A DNA stretch of 64,000 nt from positions 62,001-126,000 of the forward strand of contig JALWTX010000006.1 of NCBI GenBank assembly GCA_026993355.1, written 5' to 3'. Source of the DNA: Flavobacteriales bacterium (lineage in GTDB: Bacteria > Bacteroidota > Bacteroidia > Flavobacteriales > Flavobacteriaceae). Below, piece by piece: positions 25,693 through 36,777 of the stretch (positions within the stretch are counted from its first letter, which is position 1; the number at the start of each line of letters is the position of its first letter). The notes beneath the pieces were generated by a model. The model saw only the letters and a program-made list of their open reading frames with translations, did no database searches and was not told the DNA's origin. A program made the position numbers and the translations under genes.

Positions 25693-28434
25693 ATGCCTAA
25701 ATTTTTAGAACATATTGCTGATTTTCTCTTAGAAGATGACATGCCGTTATACAAAAAGAAAATAATACTTCCGAATAAACGCTCCGGCACATTCTTAAAA
25801 AAATATTTGGCACAAAAAGCCCAAAAGATAATATTGGCACCGGAAATTTTATCTATTCAAGAATTTACCACCCTTTTATCACCTTATCAGAGCATTGACT
25901 GGCTGGCATTGTTATTTGAGTTTTATGAAACCTACCGGGAAATCTATAAAGTCAAAGCACAAGACTTTGAAGAGTTTATCCATTGGGCACCCACTGTATT
26001 AAAAGATTTTAATGAAATTGATAATTTTGCCGTTAATGCAAACGACGTTTTTAGTTATATTACAGCAGTCAAGAAAATTGAAGATTGGCAATTGAAGCCC
26101 CAAAATCCGAAAATGATTACGGATTATCTTCAATTCTACCGTTCGTTAGAACAGTTATATAACGGCTTAAAAAAACGTTTACATTCAAAACACCAAGCCT
26201 ATCAAGGAATGATAAACCGCCATGTGTCTGACAATATAGAAAATCTTTCGGGTCAATTTGAAGGACAACAATTGATTTTTGCCGGCTTTAATGCCTTGTC
26301 CAAAACAGAAGAAAACATCTTACAGTATTTAACTGTCAACAGAAAAGCCAAAATTTTTTGGGATGCCGATACTTATTATTTAAAACCACATTTTGAAGCG
26401 GGTAAATTTATCAAAAAACACCAGAAAAATTTTGATGACTTCAACTGGGTTTTTAATGATTTTGAAAAAGCTAAAAATATTGAAATTATTGGTGTGCCCG
26501 GCAAAACGACGCAAACACAAGTTGTTGCAGAAATTCTAAGCAAACGCCTCAATGAATCAGCAAACGACTTAAATGAAACAGCTGTTGTTTTAAATGAAGA
26601 TGATTTATTGCTTCCACTCATAAACAGTTTGCCCGATAATATTCCTGCAGTCAATATTACTTTAGGCCTCTCATTAAAAGATTTGCCGGTACTGCAATTT
26701 TTTAATTTGGTTATACAATTTTATGCCGAAAAAGAACGGTATAAACGTTTTAATATTGATATAATAATCAGCCTGCTAAACCAGAAATACTTATCCGAGA
26801 TCTTAAGCACAGAGGAAATAATTGAAAACCAGAAACTTTTGGATAAATTAACTAAATTTAAAACCACCTTAATAAATGAAGCATTATGGTTTAAAATTTT
26901 AGAGGATTCCAATTCCTTTTTAAACAAACTGGTTGATACGGATTTTAATTCATCGCAATTAATAAATTTACTCTTGGAGTTTATCTCTTTTTTAAGTTTA
27001 AAAGAATTACCGGGCATAGATGGCTTAGCGCTGGTTCATTTAGAAAAAACATTACTTTACTTAAAAGATTTTTTTGAGTCCACCAAGGTCACACAAAACT
27101 TACGGACTTTTCAATATTTATTTAACCGCTTAATCAATCAAGAACGCTTATCTTTTGAAGGCGAACCTTTAGAAGGTTTACAAATAATGGGCATATTAGA
27201 AACCCGTTTGCTCGACTATGAAACGGTTATCATTACATCGATGAATGAAAATATAATACCCAAAGGGAAAGCGGAGCCTTCTATCATTCCTTTCGAACTC
27301 AAAAAACATTTTGGCTTGCCCATGCATACCCATCAAAATGCTGTAATGGCTTATCATTTTTACCGCTTATTGCAACGGGCAAAAAACATAAAGCTCATTT
27401 ATAACAATGCAACCGATGCACTTGGCACCGGCGAACAAAGTCGTTTTATAACCCAATTAGAACATGAATTGGATATCGGCACTCATCATATCAGCAAAAG
27501 AAATATAGATTTAGATACCGGCTTAACGCCCAAACAAAATGAAGAAATAGCCAAAACAAACTTTGCTTTATCAAGATTAAAAGAATTAGCCATTAAAGGT
27601 TTTTCACCGACCGCCTTGACGACATACATTAAAAATCCGGTTGATTTTTATAAAAAAAAGATTCTAAAGTTGTCCGAAAATCAAGAAGTTTCGGATGGAA
27701 TTGCTGCCAACATAATGGGCAATATTATCCATAAAGTAATGGAAGTACTTTATAAAGATAAAACAGGTCGCCCCTTACAAAAAACCGATTTTGAGCAAAT
27801 GTTGATACAGTATCCAAAATTGGTCGTACAGTATTTTATAGAAGAAACATTTGGCAAAGGAACGCCTATTGATATAAATTTAATAAGCGGCAAAAATCTG
27901 ATTATATTTGAAATTATCAAACGAAATGTTCATGATTTACTTAACCTGGATAAAAGTCTAATCAGCAAAGGCCATACCTTAGAAATAGTAGCTGTAGAAC
28001 AGTACCTGAAAGCACCCGTAAAAATAGCTGGCCAGCCTGTTTTTGTTCATGGATTTATTGACAGAATAGATCGTCTGGATGGGCAATTACGCATTATTGA
28101 TTACAAAACAGGAGAGATGAAAGCTGCAGAAGTGCAAAGCCCCCAAAAAACAGATGAGTTATCTTTTTTGCTGACCAATGAAAAAAAGGCCAAACTTTTT
28201 CAACTTCTCACCTATGCCTGGTTATACTATCATAACCACAAACATTTAACCACCGGTATCCCTTTTACTGCAGGTATATTATCTACACGACATATGCGAC
28301 AAGGACTAATAACAGCTCAAATATTTGAACAAACAAAAATAGACCCGGATTTATTGCAAGCATTTGAAGAACAACTGGTCATATTATTGACAGAAATATT
28401 TAATCCGGTCGTACCTTTTATGGAAAAAAATTAA
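25693..28434 (+). CDS. AddB-like PD-(D/E)XK nuclease
   Basis: 913 residues. The C-terminal nuclease domain shows PTALTTYIKNPVDFYKKK, the His motif GNIIHKVME, then FVHGFIDRIDRL and IIDYKTG with the catalytic Asp and Lys. The remainder has the layout of an inactivated SF1 helicase (YETVIITSMNENIIPKG, YHFYRLLQRA), as in AddB, the partner of AddA in RecBCD-type double-strand-break resection. Two oddities are visible: there is no Walker A at the N-terminus, and there is no cysteine anywhere in the protein, so the Fe-S cluster of Firmicute AddB cannot form. No AddA-like gene is adjacent. Confidence 0.85.
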   Translation: MPKFLEHIADFLLEDDMPLYKKKIILPNKRSGTFLKKYLAQKAQKIILAPEILSIQEFTTLLSPYQSIDWLALLFEFYETYREIYKVKAQDFEEFIHWAPTVLKDFNEIDNFAVNANDVFSYITAVKKIEDWQLKPQNPKMITDYLQFYRSLEQLYNGLKKRLHSKHQAYQGMINRHVSDNIENLSGQFEGQQLIFAGFNALSKTEENILQYLTVNRKAKIFWDADTYYLKPHFEAGKFIKKHQKNFDDFNWVFNDFEKAKNIEIIGVPGKTTQTQVVAEILSKRLNESANDLNETAVVLNEDDLLLPLINSLPDNIPAVNITLGLSLKDLPVLQFFNLVIQFYAEKERYKRFNIDIIISLLNQKYLSEILSTEEIIENQKLLDKLTKFKTTLINEALWFKILEDSNSFLNKLVDTDFNSSQLINLLLEFISFLSLKELPGIDGLALVHLEKTLLYLKDFFESTKVTQNLRTFQYLFNRLINQERLSFEGEPLEGLQIMGILETRLLDYETVIITSMNENIIPKGKAEPSIIPFELKKHFGLPMHTHQNAVMAYHFYRLLQRAKNIKLIYNNATDALGTGEQSRFITQLEHELDIGTHHISKRNIDLDTGLTPKQNEEIAKTNFALSRLKELAIKGFSPTALTTYIKNPVDFYKKKILKLSENQEVSDGIAANIMGNIIHKVMEVLYKDKTGRPLQKTDFEQMLIQYPKLVVQYFIEETFGKGTPIDINLISGKNLIIFEIIKRNVHDLLNLDKSLISKGHTLEIVAVEQYLKAPVKIAGQPVFVHGFIDRIDRLDGQLRIIDYKTGEMKAAEVQSPQKTDELSFLLTNEKKAKLFQLLTYAWLYYHNHKHLTTGIPFTAGILSTRHMRQGLITAQIFEQTKIDPDLLQAFEEQLVILLTEIFNPVVPFMEKN

Positions 28435-28437
28435 CAA

Positions 28438-29052
28438 TTATTTATTTTTTGTAAAATAAACCTTTTTAATCTTATTTGTAATGAGTTTTGAAAAATTTAT
28501 GATGTAAGGCGCGTCATTTACATAAAATTGCATTAGCAACCGGTCAGAATTTTGAAGATGCTGTAATAACCGGCCGGGCAATTGAAAGGTTAAATAAACC
28601 TTTTCTATAGGATAAGACTCAACCTCACATTCCGTTTTAATTACTTCCTTATTTTTTTGGTCATCTTTTTTATTTTTATCCTGAATTATTTGAGTTTCGT
28701 TACGATTTGTTATTTGTTTGTGGACAATTGAATATCTTTTTGCTTTTATTTTAAAAATGTCTTCCCCTACTTTGACATAAAGCGTATCGACTAACTTTTT
28801 GGACGGCACCAAATTTAATGACAAATCCACTAATGCCAAATGTCTTTTAGCCCCCTTGATGTCCTTAAACTGCAAATGCACCGGGTATCCCCAAGATTTT
28901 TTCCATATAGAAACAGCTTTCCCATCATAATTATACAAAGCTAACTGTTCGTTTTTAATCGTATCGTAATTAATATGTACTTTATTAAAAATAGAAGATG
29001 AACAAGCAAATAAACTTAAACCCAGTACTAAAAAATATATTTTTTTTACCAT
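28438..29052 (-). CDS. Uncharacterised lipoprotein
   Basis: 204 residues with a lipobox (LSLFAC, Cys17) followed by serines. No known domain is recognised. A low-complexity charged stretch (IIQDKNKKDDQKNKEV) interrupts the middle. The gene converges with the AddB-like gene with only three bases between stop codons. Confidence 0.7.
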   Translation of the reverse strand: MVKKIYFLVLGLSLFACSSSIFNKVHINYDTIKNEQLALYNYDGKAVSIWKKSWGYPVHLQFKDIKGAKRHLALVDLSLNLVPSKKLVDTLYVKVGEDIFKIKAKRYSIVHKQITNRNETQIIQDKNKKDDQKNKEVIKTECEVESYPIEKVYLTFQLPGRLLQHLQNSDRLLMQFYVNDAPYIINFSKLITNKIKKVYFTKNK

Positions 29053-29119
29053 AAATCAAAAATTTAAATAAGGCAAGCAAAAACTATTCCGTTTACAAAT
29101 TTAAGCTTCACATTATTGC

Positions 29120-30779
<1,660 letters not shown>

Positions 30780-30782
30780 AAA

Positions 30783-30985
30783 TATTCTGTCGTTTCGACA
30801 GAATCCCGACCCAAAGTCGGGACGATGAGAAATCTGTAATTTAAAATGAAACTGAGATTTCTCACTACGTTCGAAATGACAGGTAGAACGTTCGAAATGA
30901 CAAAGAGAACATTCGAAATGACAGCAGTTGTCATTCCAACAGAGTGAGAAACGAGCGACAGCCTGTCCCGGCTAAAGGCGGGAAG
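30783..30985. repeat. Intergenic repeat cluster with hairpins and a 21-bp tandem array
   Basis: Between pyrG and yidC. It has a perfect inverted repeat ATTCTGTCG-TTT-CGACAGAAT (30784-30804), then TCCCGAC-CCAAA-GTCGGGA (30804-30822). Next come three copies of C(G/A)TTCGAAATGAC at 30868, 30889 and 30910, a 21-base period. TTTCTCACTACGTTCGAAATGAC (about 30858-30880) is imperfectly inverted in GTCATTCCAACAGAGTGAGAAA (about 30929-30950). A CCCG...CGGG pair ends it near 30967-30983. This is the style of dispersed intergenic repeats in Bacteroidota. There is no coding potential that I trust. Confidence 0.75.
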
Positions 30986-31033
30986 GAATATCAAATAAAC
31001 GATTAATAAGATAACCCTATAACCAGATCACAA

Positions 31034-32977
31034 ATGGCAAAACAACATAAAAAAACACCTGCAAAAAACAGTGGAAAAGGCGAAGCGCCAAAAAAAATAT
31101 TTAATCTACGTTTTTTTATTACTTATACTCTTCTTTTCATCTCCACTTATATGATGATGAAAAGCTGTGAAAAACAAAAGGTAATAGAAACCAAACAGAA
31201 AAAGGAACAAAAAATCAAGGATTCTCTAGCCCAACTCAAAGAAAAGTCTGTAACCAAAGAATTGACCATTCACAAAGATTCGGCCGGGGTTGCCAAAGCA
31301 GCACAATTAATCGGCGATTTTAGTTATAACTTGACTGTTCAGGACCAACAATCCGATGTAGTTTATGAAAATGAGCTGATTAAAGCGGTCATTGCTAAAA
31401 AAGGTGGTTATTTCAAAAGTTTTGAATTGAAAAAATATAAAACATTTGACTCTTTGCCTTTGTTTTTGGTCAAAGATAATGCACATTTTAACTTGAAACT
31501 CAAAACCAAAGACGGTAAAGAAATCAACACGGAAGTCTTAGACTTTCATCCGGAAGTCCGCAAAGAAGGAAAAAACACCAAAATCACTTTGAAACTCTAT
31601 GCCGGACCGGATAAATATTTGGCTTATGAATATTTGTTCAAACCGGATGATTATATGTTTGATTTTAATATCCGGACCAAAAACATGGAAAATGTGTTGC
31701 AAAACACCGATGTGCCGCTTCATTGGGATTTAAAAGCTTACCGCCATGAAAAATCTATTTCGTACGAAAACCGTTTTACCAGTTTAAAATACGAATATGA
31801 AGATGGCAAGGTTGATAATTTGAGTGCCATGAAAGCTGAAGACGATGATGAAGCCAAAGATGTCAATTGGGTCGATTACAAGCAACATTTTTTCTCTACT
31901 TTTTTGATTTCCAATCAAAAACCATTTGACTTGGCTAAATTCAAACAAATCAATTTGGCAAAATCAGGTGAAGATACTTTAAGATACACCAAACATTTTT
32001 TTACCGACACCCGCTTAAAACCTGATAATGGCAACTTATCTTATCATATGCAAATGTTTTATGGGCCTAACGATTATAAACTTTTAGAAAGTTACAATAT
32101 GGGTATAGAAGAAGTGATACCACTGGGGTGGGGGATCTTCGGCTGGGTTAACAAATGGTTATTTATGCCCTTATTTAACTTTTTGAGCAGTTTTATTGTT
32201 AGTTTTGGTTTGGTCATTATTTTAATGACAATCATTATTCGCTTGGCTGTATCTCCGTTGACTTACAAAACTTATTTATCACAAGCCAAAAGCAAAATTT
32301 TAAAACCCGAAATAGAAGAAATAAACAAAAAGTATAAAGACAATCCGGCTAAACGTCAAAAAGAAGTAATGGCTTTACAGTCTAAAGCCGGGGTTAGTCC
32401 ATTGGCCGGTTGCATTCCGTCCTTATTATTCATCCCGATATTTTATGCCTTATTTCGCTTTTTTCCGGCAGCCATTGGCTTACGCCAAAAAGGCTTCCTC
32501 TGGGCAGATGATTTGTCAGCCTATGACTCTATCTTACATTTGCCATTCAAAATACCGGCTTATGGTGAGCATGTCAGCTTATTTGCCCTATTGGCATCCA
32601 TAACCATGTTTATTTATATGAAAATGAATGCCACCAACCAAACTTCCATGCCAACGCAAGAGGGAATGCCCGATATGCAGAAGATGATGAAGTGGATGAT
32701 CTATTTATCGCCTTTAATGTTATTGTTCTTCTTTAATAATTATGCCAGTGGATTGAGTTTATATTATTTTATTTCAAATTTGATGACCATTATTATTCTT
32801 ATTGTCATAAAAAAATATGTAATAGATGAAGAAAAAATAAAGGCTGTTATAGAAGAAAACAAGAAAAAACCAAAAAAACAAGGCCGTTTTGCCAAGAAAA
32901 TGGCTGAGTTGATGGAAAAAGCCGAAGAACAAAAACGCTTGCAAGAAGAAATGAAACGAAAACAAAACAAAAAGTAA
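31034..32977 (+). CDS. yidC: Membrane protein insertase YidC
   Basis: 647 residues. An N-terminal membrane segment (FFITYTLLFISTYMMM) is followed by a large periplasmic domain (about 70-360). The conserved Oxa1/YidC core comes next, with about five further membrane segments (FVSFGLVIILMTIIIRL, LAGCIPSLLFIPIFYALF, LSLYYFISNLMTII). The C-terminal tail is lysine-rich and helical, as expected for ribosome contact. YidC inserts and folds inner-membrane proteins alone or with SecYEG. A lysine-rich stretch before the first membrane segment is somewhat longer than usual. It is monocistronic, followed by a clear terminator. Confidence 0.97.
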   Translation: MAKQHKKTPAKNSGKGEAPKKIFNLRFFITYTLLFISTYMMMKSCEKQKVIETKQKKEQKIKDSLAQLKEKSVTKELTIHKDSAGVAKAAQLIGDFSYNLTVQDQQSDVVYENELIKAVIAKKGGYFKSFELKKYKTFDSLPLFLVKDNAHFNLKLKTKDGKEINTEVLDFHPEVRKEGKNTKITLKLYAGPDKYLAYEYLFKPDDYMFDFNIRTKNMENVLQNTDVPLHWDLKAYRHEKSISYENRFTSLKYEYEDGKVDNLSAMKAEDDDEAKDVNWVDYKQHFFSTFLISNQKPFDLAKFKQINLAKSGEDTLRYTKHFFTDTRLKPDNGNLSYHMQMFYGPNDYKLLESYNMGIEEVIPLGWGIFGWVNKWLFMPLFNFLSSFIVSFGLVIILMTIIIRLAVSPLTYKTYLSQAKSKILKPEIEEINKKYKDNPAKRQKEVMALQSKAGVSPLAGCIPSLLFIPIFYALFRFFPAAIGLRQKGFLWADDLSAYDSILHLPFKIPAYGEHVSLFALLASITMFIYMKMNATNQTSMPTQEGMPDMQKMMKWMIYLSPLMLLFFFNNYASGLSLYYFISNLMTIIILIVIKKYVIDEEKIKAVIEENKKKPKKQGRFAKKMAELMEKAEEQKRLQEEMKRKQNKK

Positions 32978-32992
32978 TTCAGATTTTTAAAT

Positions 32993-33027
32993 AAAAACGG
33001 TGCAACTTGAATTTGCACCGTTTTTTT
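32993..33027 (+). terminator. Rho-independent terminator after yidC
   Basis: AAAAACGGTGCAA (32993-33005) pairs with TTGCACCGTTTTT (33013-33025), followed by T residues. Confidence 0.9.
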
Positions 33028-33056
33028 ATAATTCCACATTAGATGATTAAGGTAAA

Positions 33057-33632
33057 TTAAGCATTATTATTACGTAAAAAAATTTGTTTATTATATTTTT
33101 CGGGATACTTTGGGGTAATATTTTTATAAAAATTTTCTATTTCCAATAAATCTTTTTCCATATCATCGGTCGGATAAATTATTTTGCCCACACCGGCTTC
33201 TTTTTTAGCATAATCCAAATAAGATAATAAAATAGGTAAGCCGGCTTCTTTGGCAATATGATAAAATCCCAATTTCCATTTAGGTACCGCATTACGGGTA
33301 CCTTCGGCTGGAACCAACAGAATTAATTCTTTTTCGCGGTTCAGCATTTCTACCGAATGCTTAATCAAATTATTATTTTTTTGACGGTTAACCCAAATAG
33401 CACCGACCCATTTTAAGAGCCAATTGAGTCCCGGAATTTTTTTAAAATCATCTTTGATAAAAAATTTTGGCCGGTAATCACCCAACCACAAACCGGGCAA
33501 AGCATGTATTAAGTCCCAATTGGAAGTATGTGGTGCGGCAATCATTACCGCTTTTTTTAAACGGTATTCTTGTGGCACATTTACATGCCAGCCGCTTACT
33601 TTGTTGACTAATTTTGCAAGTGTTTTTTTCAT
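33057..33632 (-). CDS. PlsC-like lysophospholipid acyltransferase family protein
   Basis: 191 residues. The acyltransferase motif HTSNWD (His35 to Asp40, HX4D) and the second motif LLVPAEGTR are present. This places it among glycerophosphate acyltransferase-like enzymes that acylate lysophosphatidic acid or other lysolipids at the inner membrane. It is shorter than PlsC (about 240) and of the compact type often seen in Bacteroidota. It lies 48 bases downstream of the RecD-like helicase gene on the same strand. Confidence 0.9.
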   Translation of the reverse strand: MKKTLAKLVNKVSGWHVNVPQEYRLKKAVMIAAPHTSNWDLIHALPGLWLGDYRPKFFIKDDFKKIPGLNWLLKWVGAIWVNRQKNNNLIKHSVEMLNREKELILLVPAEGTRNAVPKWKLGFYHIAKEAGLPILLSYLDYAKKEAGVGKIIYPTDDMEKDLLEIENFYKNITPKYPEKYNKQIFLRNNNA

Positions 33633-33680
33633 AAATTAAAATTATTTCAAACAAAGATAAGAAAGTAGCGGTAATAATGA

Positions 33681-35099
33681 TTATAAAAAATAGTCCTGTT
33701 TAAAACCAATGAGATACAATTTCTTTTGTGCACGGGTAAAAGCCGTATAAAGCCAGCGCAGTTGGTCTTTATCAGTTAAATCCATTTGATAGGGTTGTTC
33801 AACAAAAACATTTTTCCATTGTCCGCCTTGTGATTTATGGGCTGTCAGTGCATAGGCAAATTTAACCTGTAAGGCATTAAAGTATTTATTTTCTTTCACT
33901 TTTTTATACCGTGCCCATTTGGTTTTTACATCCTGATAATCTTCATTCACCGCCTGATACAATTTATTAGATTGCTCATAATTTAAAGAAGTCGTATCCA
34001 TGGTTAAGGTATCGAGCATAATAACCGTTTCAAAAGGTTTTTGTCCGGGATAATCGACCATACGCAACTTAACTTGTGCAAAGCGAAACCCGTATAAGTC
34101 TATAATTTTAAAAATTTCTAAAACTTCTACAATGTCACCATTGGCTATAAAACCAGCTTGCGAAGATTTGTCTAACCAAAAATAATTATTTTTAACTACC
34201 ATTAAATAATCACCGGTATCCAACTCATTTTCTTTTAAAAGAATTTTGTTTCTGATTTGTTGATTGTACATATTGGCCCGTTTATTGGACCGGACAATAA
34301 TAGCCGTTTCTTCAAAAGCCTGACCGTCATAAGCTGTTTCGATGGCATCTTGAATATCGTAACCATTATCCAACCGGATAAAATCATCAAAACCTGTAGT
34401 ATTAAATTTAATGGGATCAACATGTTCTTGTTGCAGTTCTTGACGTATTTTGGTGGCATTAAACAAAATACCCGAATCTAAATCCTGACGGACCACTTCA
34501 TCCAATTCAAACGACTGTACCGGCAAAGCAAAATGCTGTTGCAGGTAATCCGGATCGAGTGCCGGACTTACCGACAACCCCACCGGTGGCAATTGCGCGG
34601 TGTCACCTATAAAGATTAATTTATTGCCGGGTTGACTGTAAACATATTTTATTAAGTCGGACAACAAGGAACGACTTTCAAATAAACTATCACCGGTATT
34701 TTGGCCGCTTATCATTGAGGCTTCATCTACAAGGAAAATCGTATTTCGTTGTTTATTTTGGCGCAACGTAAATTTTAATTTGCCACCGGCTTCCGTTTTA
34801 GGATAATATAAATATTTATGAATAGTAAAAGCTTGCTTATCGGCATAAGTACCTATCACTTTAGCTGCCCGTCCGGTCGGGGCGAGTAAAGTAAATTTGC
34901 GTTTTACTTGCCATAAATTATTAACCAGCGTACTGATTACAGTCGTTTTTCCGGTTCCGGCGTAACCTTTTAAAACAAAAATTTCAGACTCTTTAGATAA
35001 AACAAAGGTGGATAATTTGTCCAATAATAATTGTTGCGAATGAGTCGCTTCATAAGGAAATCTTTCTTCAAGAATATTTTTGAAATGTTGTTGATTCAT
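33681..35099 (-). CDS. RecD-like ATP-dependent DNA helicase (SF1B)
   Basis: 472 residues from the ATG at 35099 (MNQQHFKNIL). The frame extends 105 bases upstream through a hydrophobic, unlikely segment. Walker A is GYAGTGKTT, and LVDEASMIS is motif II. FIGDTAQLPPVG is motif III, and the C-terminal UvrD-like part reads ALTAHKSQGGQWKNVFVE...YTAFTRAQKKL. It belongs to the RecD/Dda/TraA helicase group, which moves 5' to 3' on DNA. Without RecB or RecC partners it is probably a stand-alone helicase in repair or replication restart. Confidence 0.92.
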   Translation of the reverse strand: MNQQHFKNILEERFPYEATHSQQLLLDKLSTFVLSKESEIFVLKGYAGTGKTTVISTLVNNLWQVKRKFTLLAPTGRAAKVIGTYADKQAFTIHKYLYYPKTEAGGKLKFTLRQNKQRNTIFLVDEASMISGQNTGDSLFESRSLLSDLIKYVYSQPGNKLIFIGDTAQLPPVGLSVSPALDPDYLQQHFALPVQSFELDEVVRQDLDSGILFNATKIRQELQQEHVDPIKFNTTGFDDFIRLDNGYDIQDAIETAYDGQAFEETAIIVRSNKRANMYNQQIRNKILLKENELDTGDYLMVVKNNYFWLDKSSQAGFIANGDIVEVLEIFKIIDLYGFRFAQVKLRMVDYPGQKPFETVIMLDTLTMDTTSLNYEQSNKLYQAVNEDYQDVKTKWARYKKVKENKYFNALQVKFAYALTAHKSQGGQWKNVFVEQPYQMDLTDKDQLRWLYTAFTRAQKKLYLIGFKQDYFL

Positions 35100-35242
35100 T
35101 ATATTTGATATATTTACAAAGCTACAAACAATGCCGCACATGGGCTTCAAAAATAAATAAATTACCCAAAAAAAATGGAAAATTGACTTATATAAAAGAA
35201 ACAAAATTATCTTTAGAAAGCAAGCATGCGATTTTAAAATTA

Positions 35243-35262
35243 AAAAAAATAATGTATATTTG
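35243..35262 (+). promoter_or_regulatory. Promoter -7 element (TATATTTG) of the DUF3822-rsmD operon
   Basis: TATATTTG at 35255-35262 matches TAnnTTTG, preceded by an A-rich spacer. The ATG of the first gene is at 35286. Confidence 0.5.
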
Positions 35263-35285
35263 CCTTAATTAAAAAAACAAGAAAC

Positions 35286-36017
35286 ATGCTATCAATACTA
35301 TTAGTTTTAATCCTGGCAATTCTCTTAGCCTATGCTGTTGTTAAATACATACCATTAAAGATAAAATGGCTCATCAATTTAACTTTAATTTTAATTTCAC
35401 TATTTTTAGGATATAAAATTTATAATTCCATTTACGAGCCTGTTCGTTTCAATACGATAAAAGTAAAACGTTACCAAAAAGTTGTAGATCACTTAAAAGA
35501 TATTCGTGAAGCAGAATTAGCACATCGCGAAGTAACCGGTGATTATACCGCCTCATTTGATAGTTTGGTAAAATTTATTGATACAGCCAAATTTGTTATC
35601 ACACAACAAAGAGATTCAAGTTATAAATATTTTGACAAAGCTTATGGTATTGAAAAAGATAAAGATACTGTTATTATAGACACCTTGGGCTTTGCCTCAG
35701 TCAAGGACTCTTTATTTAAAAATGATAATCGTTATAAAGAAATGATGTGGGTTCCTATCCCCGGACGCGAGAAACAAGTCAAATTTGAATTGAAAAAAGG
35801 CTATTTGAGAAAAAGTAATGTAAAATTGCCCGTATTTGTTGCACGTGTTGATAAAGCTGAAGTTTTATATGACCAACCGAAAGATTTGGTAGCACAGGAA
35901 AAAAACATCCGCAGTACCAAAGAAATCAACGGACCTTACATACAAGTTGGTTCATTAGACGAAGTTAATGATTCGGGTAACTGGCCAAAATTGTATGATA
36001 TCGGTGATAACAAATAA
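35286..36017 (+). CDS. Uncharacterised membrane-anchored protein
   Basis: 243 residues. Two hydrophobic segments (about 2-20 and 28-45) are followed by a soluble region with no family I can name (YQKVVDHLKDIREAELAHREVTGDYT, FDSLVKFIDT). The REAELAH...TGDYTASFDSLV pattern is reminiscent of pseudopilin-like proteins, but the hydrophobic part is not of that type. It is the first gene of a three-gene operon with the DUF3822 protein and rsmD, with overlapping ends. Confidence 0.8.
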   Translation: MLSILLVLILAILLAYAVVKYIPLKIKWLINLTLILISLFLGYKIYNSIYEPVRFNTIKVKRYQKVVDHLKDIREAELAHREVTGDYTASFDSLVKFIDTAKFVITQQRDSSYKYFDKAYGIEKDKDTVIIDTLGFASVKDSLFKNDNRYKEMMWVPIPGREKQVKFELKKGYLRKSNVKLPVFVARVDKAEVLYDQPKDLVAQEKNIRSTKEINGPYIQVGSLDEVNDSGNWPKLYDIGDNK

Positions 36018-36777
36018 AACGCATACAAAAAAAAACATCAAAGAACTGTCCATACTTGTTAGCTCGTATGGACTTTCTTTTATGATGAGAGAGCAAGGAC
36101 AAAAAAAGTTTTTTGAATATACCTTGGAAAAAGCTCATCCGGTAAAGTTGTCCCAAAAACTAAAGGAAATTGTTGATGAAAGACCTGTTTTAAAAGAAAA
36201 TTTTGATCAAATTAATTTGCTTCATCATAACAATTTAAACACGCTGATTCCACAACAATTTTTTGATCCCAACAATCTAAAACTAATATTGCAGCAAAAT
36301 GTGAAGTTGCTCCAAACAGATGCTTTATCTTATAATTTTTTAGAGGCACAACAACTATTTAATGTTTATGTCCCTTTTAATGAAATAACCAAGTATTTTA
36401 TACCACATAGCCACATTATTAACAATTGGCATTCGGGTAGTTATTTTTTACAGCAAGCAGAAGTTATTAAAACTGAACAAACAAGTTTGCCTATTTTCGA
36501 AATATTTGTTAATCTGTTTCCTGCAGATTTTCAAATAGTGGTTTATCGCAACAATAAATTATTGGCCTATAATCATTTTGATTATCAAACCACTGAAGAA
36601 TTTTTATATTATTTTTTCTTTATGTTTGAAACCTTAAATATTCAAGAACCTAAAAGTCAGATCATAATCTTAGGGCAAGACGCTCAACATGAAGTGATAA
36701 ATGAGCTTAGAGACTTTACAAACAAACTTCAGATATTGCCAGCTAAAAATCCGAGTCAAATAAATAATTTTTTCTAA
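35995..36777 (+). CDS. DUF3822 family protein
   Basis: About 260 residues from the ATG at 35995, overlapping the upstream gene by 23 bases. An in-frame ATG at 35968 is also possible. The protein (KELSILVSSYGLSFMM; FEIFVNLFPADFQIVVYRNNKLLAYNHFDY; FEIFV-type strands) matches the DUF3822 pattern of Bacteroidota. That family looks like an actin/ASKHA-type fold remnant. Function is unknown. Its stop overlaps the start of rsmD (TAATG), so translation is probably coupled. Confidence 0.85.
   Translation: MISVITNKTHTKKNIKELSILVSSYGLSFMMREQGQKKFFEYTLEKAHPVKLSQKLKEIVDERPVLKENFDQINLLHHNNLNTLIPQQFFDPNNLKLILQQNVKLLQTDALSYNFLEAQQLFNVYVPFNEITKYFIPHSHIINNWHSGSYFLQQAEVIKTEQTSLPIFEIFVNLFPADFQIVVYRNNKLLAYNHFDYQTTEEFLYYFFFMFETLNIQEPKSQIIILGQDAQHEVINELRDFTNKLQILPAKNPSQINNFF

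Noticed and set aside
35100-35204. Upstream extension of the RecD-like helicase
   Set aside because: The added 35 residues are hydrophobic and unlike helicase N-termini; the ATG at 35099 starts the conserved region.
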